A stretch of DNA of 64,000 nt from Microbulbifer agarilyticus (GCF_020171345.1 NZ_JAIUZM010000001.1:124001-188000); one strand, 5' to 3'; shown: positions 9,986 through 19,955, counted from the first letter of the stretch. Notes: generated by a model from the letters alone, not told the origin. Numbers and translations: made by a program.

Positions 9986-10254
9986 CGTTTGCTCCGCCAA
10001 AGATTACGGTCACCCCGCAACATTAACCTCGTTTTCCTGCCTGACAAACCAGTTTAACGGCCGTACCAACGCTAAATCGATCCTTCTTATCGCAACCGCA
10101 AAAGTCAGTTCTCATGGCGTGTTAGAAATAATGTGCCAATTAGATTGTGCGCCGCCTCAAAAAATACGGGTGCTGATTGGTCGTTTTGCACTGACGTTTT
10201 ACATGAAGCAAACGCGTGCGCTCTTAATAAATATCGACAAAAATGAGGCAAGTG

Positions 10255-13167
10255 ATGAGTATGACAGGGTCCAATCCGGATACAACCACATCCAACACAG
10301 TTTTCAAGCGCAGTTTGCTCGCAATCTGCGTCGCAGCCGCCAGTAATGCTGCATTTGCTGAAGAAGAAATACCCAGCCATGAGGCACTGGAAGAAGTCGT
10401 CGTACAGGGGGTACGCGGCTCCCTGATGAACGCACAAGACATGAAGCGTGATGCATCAACAGTTGCCGATGCGATTTCAGCCTCTGATATCAACGCACTC
10501 CCCGACAAAAGCGTTCTGGAAGCCCTACAGCGAGTTCCGGGCGTATCCATTGAACGCTTTGCCGCTGCAGAGGACCCTGATCACTTCTCCATCGAGGGTA
10601 GCGGCGCGACCCTCCGAGGCATGGTGCAAAGCCGCAGTGAATTCAACGGTCGCGATAGCTTTTCCGCAAACAACGGCAGTGGCCTGAATTTCCAGGATGT
10701 ACCGCCGGAGCTGATGGGCGCGGTGATTGTGTACAAAAACCAGACCGCCGACATGATCGAAGGCGGTATTGCCGGCACCATCAACTTGGAAACCCGCAAA
10801 CCCTTCGATAGTGACGGGCAAACAATCGCGTTCAACACCGCGGTGAACTACACCGATATGCGCGAAGCCGCGACGCCGGATTTTTCCGGCCTGTATAGCA
10901 ACACCTGGTCAACCGAAGCAGGTGAATTCGGTTTTCTAATCAGCGCGGCCAATTCCAAACTGGAGGTCAGCAACAACTCCATCCAGCAAGGTGTTCCAGA
11001 GCTGAAAGCCATCTCAGGCGTAGGTGAACGCTGGGTCCCAATCAATGTTGGCGCCCGCCTGGTTGATCAGGATCGAGAACGCACCGGCGGCAGCATGGTA
11101 TTCCAGTGGGCCGACAATGATGGCTCCAAGCTGTTTACTGCGGAGTACGTGCGCTCCGATGCTGACCAGTCCTGGCTGGAGCATGCTTTCCAGTCCGACA
11201 ATACCGTTGGCGAACCATCCGCAGACAGTACATATAACGACCTGCGCTTTATCAGTGGCACTCTGGAAGGCGCTACGGGTTATAACAGCTATACGCGCCA
11301 GTCCCACTCACACACGCTGGTGGAAGACTTCTCACTGAATCTTGAGCTGAACCCAACCGACCGCCTGCAGGTGACTCTCGATGCACAGTATGTCGATGCC
11401 AGCACCAAAGTCGTCGACCTTTCGGTGTTCGGCCATACTGCAGCAGATGTCTATGCGAACTTTGGTGGTGGCACACCGGATGTAGCCTTCCTTGCCCCAT
11501 CCTCGTCGTCACAAACCAGCGAAGAGTATTTCACCGACCCGGCGAATTATTTCTACCTGGCGGAAATGGACCATATTGAAGACAACGATGGTAAGGAAGC
11601 GGCCTACACTCTGGACGTTGAATATCAGTTGGATAAAGGCTGGTTTCGTAGTGTAAAAAGTGGCCTGCGCGCTTCCCAGCGAGAACAGACTACCCGCTGG
11701 TCTACCTATCAGTGGGGTGTGGTTTCCGCAGACTGGGCAGGCGGTCAAAAATTCTTCAACGGTGTGCACGATGTTGACCCCTGGGATGGTCTCCCTGGTA
11801 CCGCGACATACCCCGCTCCAGAATACGGCACCGCCAACTTTAACGATTTCTTCCGAGGCAAAACCACGGGTATCACTGGTGGAACCTTGCTCGTACCAAG
11901 CCCAGATCTGGTACAAAACTTCTCCCGCTACCGCGAGCAGCTCGGCGAAATTTCTCCGGACTTCTTTACCTCCATTGCCGATCGCGATGGTGTAACCAAC
12001 GGTCCGTTTGTGCCCGACGAAATAAACCCCATTACCGAAGACCGTTTCGCGGGCTATGTAATGGCCGAATTCGCCAATGCTGACGACACCTTGACCGGTA
12101 ACTTTGGGTTGCGCTACGTCGACCTGAGCTATGAAACAACGGGTGGGTCTTCGTTTGCTTACCTTGATGATCGTCTGCCACTGCCCGCCGATGATCTTGC
12201 GTTCTTTAATGGAGAAACCACATCTTTTGTCGATAACGTAAGTGATCAACATTTCCTCCCTAGCTTTAACCTGAAGTACGAGCTTCAGGAAGATTTACTG
12301 GTTCGCTTCGGTGCCTCGCAAGCCATTGCGTTTCCGGATATGGGGATGCTGCGCAGCTATCTCGGCGTATATGCCATTATTGAAGGGGTTGATACCGATG
12401 GCGACGAAGTAGAGGACACCGGTGTAGTAACCGACTACCGTGCGGGCACCGGCAACTCACGACTCAAGCCCATGCAGGCCAATAACTTCGATCTTGCATT
12501 GGAATGGTACTTCAGTGATGTGGGCGCCGTTTCCGGAACCCTGTTCCACAAGGATATTTCCGACTTCTTTACCAGCGGAACCTTCCCTCGGGAAATCACT
12601 AACAACGGGGTTACCCGCACTGTTCAGGTAGAGGGACCGGTTAACTTCGGCGATGGTAAAGTCACCGGCTTGGAACTCGCTTACCAGCAATTCTTCGATA
12701 CTCTGCCCGGTGCGTGGAGCGGTCTGGGCCTTCAGGCCAACTACACTTACGTAGACAATAAGAGTATTCCTAACCAAAACCTCGACTCGCAAGAAGGTGG
12801 TAACGTCGAGGTTGCATTTGACAGCCTGCCACTGGCGGGCATGTCCGAGCACACGTACAACCTGGTAGGCCTGTACGAATACGAAGACATTTCCGCTCGA
12901 CTGGCCTGGAATTGGCGTTCGGAGTACCTGCTGACAACCCGCGACGTAATCACCAAGTTGCCGATTTACAACGGAGAGGGCGGGCAGCTGGACGGCTCTA
13001 TCTTCTACAACGTGAACGACAACATGAAAGTTGGACTGGAAGCGACTAACATTCTCGACCAGATCACCAAAACAAGCATGCAGGTGAACGAAGAAGGCCA
13101 GAAGTTGGACCGTTCCTGGTTTATTAATGACCGGAGAATCGCCGCTGTTGTGCGTATAAACTTCTAA
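10255..13167 (+). CDS. TonB-dependent receptor, carbohydrate-type
   Basis: Outer-membrane active transporter of about 970 aa. ATG 10255 is preferred over 10243 because GAGG precedes it by 6 nt and leaves a clean signal peptide (FKRSLLAICVAAASNAAFA). After the signal come a TonB-box-like segment (EALEEVVVQGVRGSL), the plug domain (DKSVLEALQRVPGVSIER, then GLNFQDVPPELMGAVIVYKN) and a long beta-barrel ending RRIAAVVRINF with terminal Phe. This subtype commonly sits beside tryptophan-halogenase-like genes in polysaccharide loci of Xanthomonas, Caulobacter and Cellvibrionales. Neighbours suggest beta-glucan fragments as cargo, but the ligand is inferred. A strong terminator follows at once. Confidence 0.92.
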   Translation: MSMTGSNPDTTTSNTVFKRSLLAICVAAASNAAFAEEEIPSHEALEEVVVQGVRGSLMNAQDMKRDASTVADAISASDINALPDKSVLEALQRVPGVSIERFAAAEDPDHFSIEGSGATLRGMVQSRSEFNGRDSFSANNGSGLNFQDVPPELMGAVIVYKNQTADMIEGGIAGTINLETRKPFDSDGQTIAFNTAVNYTDMREAATPDFSGLYSNTWSTEAGEFGFLISAANSKLEVSNNSIQQGVPELKAISGVGERWVPINVGARLVDQDRERTGGSMVFQWADNDGSKLFTAEYVRSDADQSWLEHAFQSDNTVGEPSADSTYNDLRFISGTLEGATGYNSYTRQSHSHTLVEDFSLNLELNPTDRLQVTLDAQYVDASTKVVDLSVFGHTAADVYANFGGGTPDVAFLAPSSSSQTSEEYFTDPANYFYLAEMDHIEDNDGKEAAYTLDVEYQLDKGWFRSVKSGLRASQREQTTRWSTYQWGVVSADWAGGQKFFNGVHDVDPWDGLPGTATYPAPEYGTANFNDFFRGKTTGITGGTLLVPSPDLVQNFSRYREQLGEISPDFFTSIADRDGVTNGPFVPDEINPITEDRFAGYVMAEFANADDTLTGNFGLRYVDLSYETTGGSSFAYLDDRLPLPADDLAFFNGETTSFVDNVSDQHFLPSFNLKYELQEDLLVRFGASQAIAFPDMGMLRSYLGVYAIIEGVDTDGDEVEDTGVVTDYRAGTGNSRLKPMQANNFDLALEWYFSDVGAVSGTLFHKDISDFFTSGTFPREITNNGVTRTVQVEGPVNFGDGKVTGLELAYQQFFDTLPGAWSGLGLQANYTYVDNKSIPNQNLDSQEGGNVEVAFDSLPLAGMSEHTYNLVGLYEYEDISARLAWNWRSEYLLTTRDVITKLPIYNGEGGQLDGSIFYNVNDNMKVGLEATNILDQITKTSMQVNEEGQKLDRSWFINDRRIAAVVRINF

Positions 13168-13177
13168 TCGCTCTGAG

Positions 13178-13213
13178 ACCTGGAGGAGGGCATGCCCTCC
13201 TCCAGGTTTTTTC
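13178..13213 (+). terminator. Strong intrinsic terminator after TonB receptor gene
   Basis: Near-perfect palindrome (ACCTGGAGGAGGG, CATG, CCCTCCTCCAGGT) starting 10 nt after the stop and followed by a T run. It separates the receptor from the halogenase operon that begins at 13247, so the latter needs read-through or its own promoter in a very short gap. Confidence 0.85.
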
Positions 13214-13246
13214 AGAGAACATTTAAGCAGTAATCAAAAGAACCGA

Positions 13247-14794
13247 ATGAAAAAAATAATAATACTCGGTGGTGGCACTGCCGGCTGGATGGCCGCTGCA
13301 GCCATGGCGCGTTTCGTACTCCCCAGGGGAATCGAGATCACCCTCGTCGAATCAGATCAAATCGGCACCGTCGGTGTAGGCGAAGCAACGCTGCCTCACC
13401 TGCGTTCCTTCAATGAATTACTGGGTATCGACGAAAACGTATTCGTGCGTGAAACCCAGGCCACATACAAATTAGGTATAGAGTTCGCCAACTGGGCAAG
13501 ACAGGGCGATTCCTACATTCACCCCTTCGGCGAATACGGCCGGGACCTTAACGGTATTCCATTCCATCACTTGTGGTTAAAAGCTCGCGCTGACAACAAC
13601 GCAGAAGCGCTGGACAACTACTCTCTGCCCGTAATCGCTGCACTTAAGAATCGCTTTGAATTCCCCAGCGAAGACCTGAGGTCCATCCTCGCCACTTATT
13701 CCTATGCATTTCATATTGATGCTGGCCTGTATGCACGTTACTTACGAAAGTTTGCCTGTGAGCTCGGTGTTAACCGAATAGAAGGTAAGGTCGATCGCGT
13801 GGAGCATCATGCAGATGGCGATATTGCTGCGTTACACTTGGAAAATGGTCAGAGCCTTGCAGGAGACTTCTTTGTCGACTGTAGCGGTTTCCGCTCACTA
13901 CTAATCGGCGAGCAACTGGATTCGCCGTTTATCGACTGGAGCCACTGGCTCCCCTGTGACAGCGCTATCGCCGTGCCTTCTGAAGCCCCCGCAGGCGAGC
14001 TGAGACCTTATACCCGCGCCGAGGCCCATACCGCAGGCTGGCGCTGGCAAATTCCGTTGCAGCACCGAATGGGCAACGGCATCGTCTATGCACAGCGCTA
14101 TATGCAAGATGACGAGGCGCAAAACCTATTAATGCAGGGCCTCCCCGGTGCTACGACGAACGAGCCGCGCCAGCTGAGGTTCCAGGCCGGGCGCAGGCAG
14201 GAGTCCTGGCGAAAAAACTGCCTCGCTGTTGGGCTTTCTAGCGGCTTCCTCGAACCACTGGAAAGTACCAGTATCTACCTGATTCAAATCGCCATCACCA
14301 AATTTATTGGCCTGCTGCCCGCTAATCACGTTGCCAGCCAACGTCCGCAACGCAACGAATTCAACCGGCAGATGGCCCTGGAATACGAACGTATTCGGGA
14401 TTTTCTTATTCTCCATTATTGCGCCACAGAGCGCGATGACAGCCCCTTCTGGCGTTATTGCCGGGAGATGGAGCTGCCTGAATCCCTACAGAACAAAATG
14501 GCGCTGTATCGGGAAAGCGGCCATATAGCGGACTATAAGAATGGGCTCTTTTTGGAACCGAGTTGGCTGGCGGTTTACCAGGGGCAACGTATCACGCCGA
14601 GGCAGTACTCCCCCCGAGCAGACGCAATCAAGAGTGATGAACTCGCAGCACTACTGAAAAACTACACGGAACTGGTACGCCGCGCCACATCGGATATGCC
14701 CCTACACAGCGATGTTGTCGACCGACAATGTGGCCCTCGCCCTACGCGAGTACCTTCCACTTCCATGAGTCTCTACCGGAGTGTGGGTAAATGA
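13247..14794 (+). CDS. Tryptophan halogenase family flavoprotein (1)
   Basis: FAD-dependent halogenase-family protein of 515 aa. Seen: N-terminal dinucleotide fold IIILGGGTAGWMAAAA, the early motif TVGVGEATLPHLR, the TYKLGIEF segment carrying the lysine aligned with the catalytic Lys of PrnA-type enzymes, the halogenase signature AGWRWQIPLQHR, and GFLEPLESTSIYLIQ with the conserved glutamate region. The core residues for flavin binding and hypohalite chemistry therefore look intact. The natural substrate of these carbohydrate-locus members is unsettled, and free tryptophan should not be assumed. It is the first gene of a tight three-gene operon and shares an ATGA overlap with the next gene. 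Confidence 0.88.
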   Translation: MKKIIILGGGTAGWMAAAAMARFVLPRGIEITLVESDQIGTVGVGEATLPHLRSFNELLGIDENVFVRETQATYKLGIEFANWARQGDSYIHPFGEYGRDLNGIPFHHLWLKARADNNAEALDNYSLPVIAALKNRFEFPSEDLRSILATYSYAFHIDAGLYARYLRKFACELGVNRIEGKVDRVEHHADGDIAALHLENGQSLAGDFFVDCSGFRSLLIGEQLDSPFIDWSHWLPCDSAIAVPSEAPAGELRPYTRAEAHTAGWRWQIPLQHRMGNGIVYAQRYMQDDEAQNLLMQGLPGATTNEPRQLRFQAGRRQESWRKNCLAVGLSSGFLEPLESTSIYLIQIAITKFIGLLPANHVASQRPQRNEFNRQMALEYERIRDFLILHYCATERDDSPFWRYCREMELPESLQNKMALYRESGHIADYKNGLFLEPSWLAVYQGQRITPRQYSPRADAIKSDELAALLKNYTELVRRATSDMPLHSDVVDRQCGPRPTRVPSTSMSLYRSVGK

Positions 14795-16194
14795 AGAGTA
14801 ATCCGCTGAACATAGCCGTAGTGGGCAACAATCCGAGCGCCTGGTACACACTCCTATTCCTGACACAGCAACTACCCACGCAGGCATGTAACGTCACCCT
14901 GGTAGCGCCTCCCAAATCAAGCAATACCCCCCTTCTTCTCACCGAGGATGCGGCTCTGGCGCACGGCAACATCGGGATTGACCCCGTCGAGTTCATCGCT
15001 GCGGATATGGCAGACATATTACTGGCTTGTGCGGTAACACCACCGGGAAGCTCCCATATGCATGAGCCATTGTGGCTGGCAAGTGGCGGCTACGGATTCG
15101 AACACCACAGGCAAGCTTTTTTCCTGTGGTGGCAACGATCACAGAGGCTCGGAATGAAGGTGGAGGCTAGCCAGTTCAATATTGCCTGCCTCATGGCGCA
15201 GAAAGATCGTTACCTGCTGGCAGACAACAACAGCGCCGATGTCTATCAAACTACCCAAGCTGGCCTGCAGTGCACCAGTAAAGAGTATTGCGAATTCCTA
15301 TCCCGAATAGCCAGCGCCCGCCGGCTCAACGTCATCGAACAAAATGTTCAGCTCTTTCAGGAAGCTGACAACACACGCACCAACTCGCTGCAACTGGAAG
15401 ACGGTCGTATTCTAAAATGCGACCTGATCGTCGACTGCGACGGCCAATTGATGCACCAGTTGGCCGACGACTATCGGCATGGGGATCAGCACTACCAGCC
15501 CTGCCCCGGTATTCCCATGTATCGCCAGATCAATGCATCACAGATCCCTGGAGCGAAAGAAGCCGGTCGTAAAACCTTTGCACAATTACATCTTGAACGG
15601 ACATCCTGGCAACTCAAAGTACGTGGTCAGCGGTTCGAGTACGAGATCCAGGCAGAGCTACAGCCACAATTTCAGAATGCATGGGTACAAAATATACTTG
15701 CCATGGGCCCAGCCTGGGCGGATCCCGGTTACAGTACGAATCCGTTAGCCGTGACCCAGTTCCAGCTCCAACAGCTCCTACCACTTCTTAACGAGACCCA
15801 AGGCTGGCAACCCCAACAGAAACAGTTCAACATTGAATCTGCTCTTTATCGCGATGAAGTGAACGACCTGCAGAATCTATGCAAGTGGCTCGCAGGACAG
15901 ACAGGTTTCCTTACCCGCACGAATAGCCACCGTTTGGCACTACTACGCGCCTGCGGTCAAACTCCGCAAACTGATCACGAAGTTGTGGACAAATCTCTCT
16001 GGCAAATACTGCCCACTTTGGCGGGTGTCTGGCCACGCAAAGGCAGCATTCCCGAGCCCGGAAACGATAAAGATTATGCAAACTGGCTCAACGCCTTGCG
16101 GCCGCACTATCAACAGGCCGCGCAAAGAGCCCCTGCGTATACTGACTACCTTGCAACGCTGCCGAATACCATTAATAGAGGAGCGCGCTTGTGA
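14791..16194 (+). CDS. Degenerate tryptophan-halogenase-like protein
   Basis: 467 aa, translationally coupled on both sides (ATGA with the gene before, GTGA with the gene after). The N-terminus LNIAVVGNNPSAWYTLLFLT aligns in position with the GGGTAGW flavin fold of its neighbours but has lost the glycine pattern. DLIVDCDGQLMHQL resembles their FVDCSGFRSLL segment. The WxWxIP signature and the catalytic-lysine segment are not recognisable. The length and layout suggest a diverged paralogue that no longer halogenates, perhaps a structural or regulatory partner. The frame is intact over its whole length, which argues against simple decay. The relationship is inferred from these landmarks. Confidence 0.7.
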   Translation: MKSNPLNIAVVGNNPSAWYTLLFLTQQLPTQACNVTLVAPPKSSNTPLLLTEDAALAHGNIGIDPVEFIAADMADILLACAVTPPGSSHMHEPLWLASGGYGFEHHRQAFFLWWQRSQRLGMKVEASQFNIACLMAQKDRYLLADNNSADVYQTTQAGLQCTSKEYCEFLSRIASARRLNVIEQNVQLFQEADNTRTNSLQLEDGRILKCDLIVDCDGQLMHQLADDYRHGDQHYQPCPGIPMYRQINASQIPGAKEAGRKTFAQLHLERTSWQLKVRGQRFEYEIQAELQPQFQNAWVQNILAMGPAWADPGYSTNPLAVTQFQLQQLLPLLNETQGWQPQQKQFNIESALYRDEVNDLQNLCKWLAGQTGFLTRTNSHRLALLRACGQTPQTDHEVVDKSLWQILPTLAGVWPRKGSIPEPGNDKDYANWLNALRPHYQQAAQRAPAYTDYLATLPNTINRGARL

Positions 16195-17696
16195 CTAACC
16201 CTTCCCCCGTAAAACGCGTCGTTATTGTCGGTGGTGGTACTGCCGGCTGGATGACCGCCGCCGCCCTCGCAAAAGTTACCCAAGGGACCGACAGCAAGAT
16301 TCAATTGATCGAGTCTGAGTCTATTGGCACCGTAGGAGTGGGCGAAGCAAGTATCCCAAGCCTCATCACCTTCAACAAAATGCTGGGTATAGACGAAAAC
16401 CAGTTTATGGCCGAGACCAAGGGTACCTTCAAGCTAGGGATCGATTTTGTGGGCTGGGGTGCTGAAGGTGAGCGGTACTTCCATCCGTTCGGTACTTATG
16501 GCCGAGGTATCGACAGCATAGATTTCCAACACTGGTGGCTACAGCGCTACAACCAGGGCAACTCGCCCGATCTTGAAGAGTACTCATTGGCTGCCCAATC
16601 TGCATTCGCCGGCAAGTTCACCAGAATGCAGCCCATGCCCGACGCGCCGTTTGATGCCCTGGCATATGCGTTTCAGTTCGACGCAGGTCTCTATGCACAG
16701 TTCTTGCGTAAATTCTCAGAAGACCTTGACGTCGAGCGTATTGAAGGAGTGATAGAGGACAGTCAGGAAAGCCCAGAATCAGGCTACATCGAAAGTGTCC
16801 GGCTGACGTCGGGTGAGCGAATTCACGGCGATCTATTCATCGACTGCTCAGGTTTTCGTTCCCTGTTAATGCGACAAGCCCTTGGAACAAAATTTGTCGA
16901 CTGGAGTAACTTGCTACCATGCAACCGAGCAGTAGCAGTCGCCTGCGAACGTAGCGGTGCACCGGAGCCGTTCACGCGCTCCACCGCGCGCTCAGCAGGC
17001 TGGCAATGGCGAATCCCACTGCAGCACCGAAATGGCAACGGTTATGTCTACTGTAGCGATTACATCAGTGATGATGAGGCGACCGCTACATTGCTCGAAA
17101 ATCTGGATGGCGCCGCGGAGGGAAATCCGCGGCAGCTAAAATTTACCACCGGACATCTAGAGTCCTTCTGGGAAAAAAACTGTATCGCGATTGGGCTTTC
17201 TGCCGGATTCCTGGAGCCTCTCGAAAGCACCAGTATTCACCTAATTCAAAGTGCGATTCAAAAACTGATAGCGCTCTATCCCAGCCAAAACTTTGAAGAA
17301 GATAAACGTCGTATCTTTAATGAGCGTACCATCCTGGAATATCAGCGAATCCGTGATTTTCTTATCTTGCACTACCGGGCCAACCGCCGGCCAGAGCCCT
17401 TCTGGCGCGCACTCACCGCAATGGAGGCACCTCCCCACCTTGCTCGCAAGCTGACAAGCTACCAGCAAACGGGCAATATATTTCGTGAAGATGACGAACT
17501 GTTCAGTGTACCCAGCTGGCTTGCCGTCATGCATGGACAAGGAATTCGCACAGAGTCTTGTCACCCATTAACGAGCAAAATGGACGCGTCATTTGTCAAG
17601 GATAGACTGCAAGAGGTTCGCGACGGGATTCAATATGTTGTAGGTGCCATGCCGCCCCACGGAGAGTATCTCGACCGCTACTGCAAGGTTAAATAA
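16191..17696 (+). CDS. Tryptophan halogenase family flavoprotein (2)
   Basis: 501 aa, GTG start overlapping the previous stop (GTGA), so coupled translation is likely. The same landmarks as the first halogenase are intact: VVIVGGGTAGWMTAAALA, TVGVGEASIPSLITF, the TFKLGIDFVGW lysine segment, AGWQWRIPLQHRNGNGYVY, and SAGFLEPLESTSIHLIQ. It is clearly paralogous to the protein at 13247-14794 and probably arose by duplication. A role in handling glycans or their aromatic substituents has been proposed from context elsewhere but is unproven. A terminator follows within 20 bp. Confidence 0.88.
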   Translation: MTNPSPVKRVVIVGGGTAGWMTAAALAKVTQGTDSKIQLIESESIGTVGVGEASIPSLITFNKMLGIDENQFMAETKGTFKLGIDFVGWGAEGERYFHPFGTYGRGIDSIDFQHWWLQRYNQGNSPDLEEYSLAAQSAFAGKFTRMQPMPDAPFDALAYAFQFDAGLYAQFLRKFSEDLDVERIEGVIEDSQESPESGYIESVRLTSGERIHGDLFIDCSGFRSLLMRQALGTKFVDWSNLLPCNRAVAVACERSGAPEPFTRSTARSAGWQWRIPLQHRNGNGYVYCSDYISDDEATATLLENLDGAAEGNPRQLKFTTGHLESFWEKNCIAIGLSAGFLEPLESTSIHLIQSAIQKLIALYPSQNFEEDKRRIFNERTILEYQRIRDFLILHYRANRRPEPFWRALTAMEAPPHLARKLTSYQQTGNIFREDDELFSVPSWLAVMHGQGIRTESCHPLTSKMDASFVKDRLQEVRDGIQYVVGAMPPHGEYLDRYCKVK

Positions 17697-17714
17697 TCAC
17701 CGGTAGCATACAAT

Positions 17715-17742
17715 AAAAAGCGGGGCTCAAGCCCCGCTTTTT
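17715..17742. terminator. Bidirectional terminator between halogenase operon and GH3 gene
   Basis: Perfect stem AAAAAGCGGGGC, loop TCAA, GCCCCGCTTTTT lies between two converging genes. A and T runs on both sides let it serve either strand. Confidence 0.9.
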
Positions 17743-17753
17743 ATTTCACATCA

Positions 17754-19586
17754 TTAATAACTCAGACCGAATCCATAAGGAAACAGCGGATCATAATCCT
17801 CATCACCGAGGTTGATTGGGATCTGAGCCAGATTGCGAGGCCAGGTCACCGGCAACTTTCCTGTTGGCGCATATTCGCCAAACAATACATCGGCCACACC
17901 AGCGCCCTCGGTACCAGGGAGCCATGCGGCAACAACAGATTGCCAATCGGATATCTGGTCGGAAACCATTAATGGACGACCGGAAACAATCACAACTACC
18001 GTCGGTACGCCACTATCGGTCACACGATCTAGCAACTGACGCTGTTCGGCCGATAGACTCATTGGCTTACATTTTTCACATGGCGCTGGACGATAGTCCC
18101 CCCAACCTTCCGCGTATGGGTCTTCGCCGACCACGACAATCGCCACATCATGACCTTCGACGCCTTTGCCGTCTTCACCGTAGGTAACCGTGGATGCCGC
18201 TGCCTGGATACCTTCAAGAATCGTCGTGCCCTGCGTTTCAATTCCTGATTTACCCTGCCATTCAAGCGTCCACCCACCTGACTGGAAACCAATATCGTTG
18301 GCATGTACGCCGGCAACAAATATTTTGGACTTTTTCTCAATTGGTAACAGCGACTTTTCGTTCTTCAGTAACACCATCGACTCGCGTACCGCCTGGCGCG
18401 CGAGCGCACGGTGCTCGTCATTACCGAGGACACTATCGCCCTGTGCACTGAGCGCCAAAGGTGATACCGGATTTTCGAGCAGCCCTGAACGTGCCTTAAC
18501 CAGAAGAATACGTCTCACTGCCTCGTCAATGCGCTCCATCGGTACTTCACCAGCCTTGACTGCCGCAGTCAGGTCGGTGATGAATTCCTGCCATTTCTCT
18601 GGCTCCATGATCATATCAAGGCCGGCGTTAATGGAGCGGACCACACGCTCACGATTTGTTTCTGCTGGAATTTCGCCCAATGCAGACCAATCGGAAATTG
18701 TAAAGCCAGCAAATCCCAGCTCGTCTTTGAGGAGATCGCTCACCAATCCCTTGTGTTCATGCATCTTTTTCCCATTCACACTACTGTAGGAAACCATTAC
18801 CGAGCCTACATCCGACGACAAGGCTGGCAGGTAGGGAGAAATATGCAGTCGCTCCAATTCTTCATCAGTCAGCTGCGTGTCGCCACGGTCGATCGCATAA
18901 CCCTCATCACCGGTTCCATAGGTGGTGCCGCCATCAGCTACCCAGTGCTTCGCCGTCGCAATTACACGGTTTTCGCCAATGGTATTGCCGTTCAATGTGT
19001 CCCCCTGCAAACCTTTTACGAAGGGCTCCGCAAACTCTGCGACTAGGGTCGGATCCTCACCAAAGCACTCATAGGCGCGCCCCCAACGATCATCGCGGGC
19101 GACACACAGGGTCGGAGCGAAGGTCCAGTGGATACCCGTGGCAGCGACTTCTTTTGCGGTAGCCAGACCGATGGAATACGCCAGTTCTGGATTACGCGTC
19201 GCACCCAGACCAACGTTATGAGGAAAAATCGTCGCATTCTTTACATTGCTGTGGCCATGAACTGCGTCAGTGCCATATAAAATGGGAATACCAAGTCGGG
19301 TTGACTGTGCGGCGTCCTGGTAGTCGCTAATCATGCCGACCCAGTCGCTTCTCTTGTTTTCACCGGGTACAGAGCCACCACCGTTGAGAATGGACCCAAT
19401 AAAATAGGTTTTTACATCCTCCGGACTCGCATGAGATCGCTCGGCCTGGGTCATTTGCCCAATTTTTTCAGCCAACGACATTCGCTCCAGGAGCGCCTCA
19501 ACCCGTTTATCAACGTCCTGTGCAGCAAAACTGGCTCCGCTCAACAGCAGTGTCGACAGTGCCCCCAGGCAAGATATCCACTTCAT
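17754..19586 (-). CDS. Secreted GH3 beta-glucosidase / exo-beta-glucanase
   Basis: 610 aa with a signal peptide (MKWISCLGALSTLLLSGASFA) and GGAG before the ATG. The two-domain GH3 architecture of the plant ExoI type is complete. The first domain has YGTDAVHGHSN, RWGRAYECFGEDP, TAKHWVADGG and the nucleophile D299 in GFTISDWSALG. The second domain has VVVGEDPYAEGWGDY, where the acid/base glutamate of ExoI-type enzymes is expected, and ends PLFPYGFGLSY. It releases glucose from the non-reducing end of beta-glucan oligosaccharides, probably in the periplasm or at the cell surface. Next to a TonB receptor and sugar permeases, it is the finishing enzyme of the locus. Confidence 0.93.
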   Translation of the reverse strand: MKWISCLGALSTLLLSGASFAAQDVDKRVEALLERMSLAEKIGQMTQAERSHASPEDVKTYFIGSILNGGGSVPGENKRSDWVGMISDYQDAAQSTRLGIPILYGTDAVHGHSNVKNATIFPHNVGLGATRNPELAYSIGLATAKEVAATGIHWTFAPTLCVARDDRWGRAYECFGEDPTLVAEFAEPFVKGLQGDTLNGNTIGENRVIATAKHWVADGGTTYGTGDEGYAIDRGDTQLTDEELERLHISPYLPALSSDVGSVMVSYSSVNGKKMHEHKGLVSDLLKDELGFAGFTISDWSALGEIPAETNRERVVRSINAGLDMIMEPEKWQEFITDLTAAVKAGEVPMERIDEAVRRILLVKARSGLLENPVSPLALSAQGDSVLGNDEHRALARQAVRESMVLLKNEKSLLPIEKKSKIFVAGVHANDIGFQSGGWTLEWQGKSGIETQGTTILEGIQAAASTVTYGEDGKGVEGHDVAIVVVGEDPYAEGWGDYRPAPCEKCKPMSLSAEQRQLLDRVTDSGVPTVVVIVSGRPLMVSDQISDWQSVVAAWLPGTEGAGVADVLFGEYAPTGKLPVTWPRNLAQIPINLGDEDYDPLFPYGFGLSY

Positions 19587-19955
19587 ATTTTTTCTCCATT
19601 ATTTTACGCGTCTCTCCCGTCGATATGCTTTCTTAATCACCGTCGAGAAAGTGACAGGTAACCCAGACATAAAAAAAGCCGGAGCAGATGCAACCGGCCA
19701 CAATTTCGACGAGAAAAAACATCGAAAGCACAACGGTCGTCATGACCAAGAGAGATGCTTTACAGATGAACCACCATGCGCGAGGTTCAGCGCTTAATGT
19801 AGCATGTGAAATTTTGTCTGGAAGGCGTTCACGACAAGGAGGTCTTTGGATGAGACGATTCGGACAAGCGTATGAACAAGAGGAATTCAATGCGCCGCCT
19901 TATTGCAACTAGGGGTTCATTGTAATTACGCAATACACTAGGAAAAAGGAGAATA
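19587..19955. other. Intergenic region upstream of GH3 gene
   Basis: A gap of 369 bp between the GH3 gene and the first MFS gene. It holds the hairpin at 19671-19698 and presumably the GH3 promoter. An 85-codon frame at 19633-19890 on the minus strand overlaps the terminator and shows no protein-like features, so I do not call it. Confidence 0.4.
19671..19698 (-). terminator. Probable terminator of the first MFS permease
   Basis: On the minus strand a GCCGG...CCGGC stem with an 11-nt loop is followed by seven T. It lies about 260 bp downstream of the MFS stop codon. Confidence 0.5.

Noticed and set aside
14791..16194. Middle halogenase-like gene as a frameshifted pseudogene
   Set aside because: The frame is uninterrupted for 467 codons and overlaps both neighbours by 4 bp, which argues for an expressed, diverged protein.
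19633..19890. 85-codon minus frame upstream of GH3
   Set aside because: It runs through a probable terminator hairpin and resembles no protein family.
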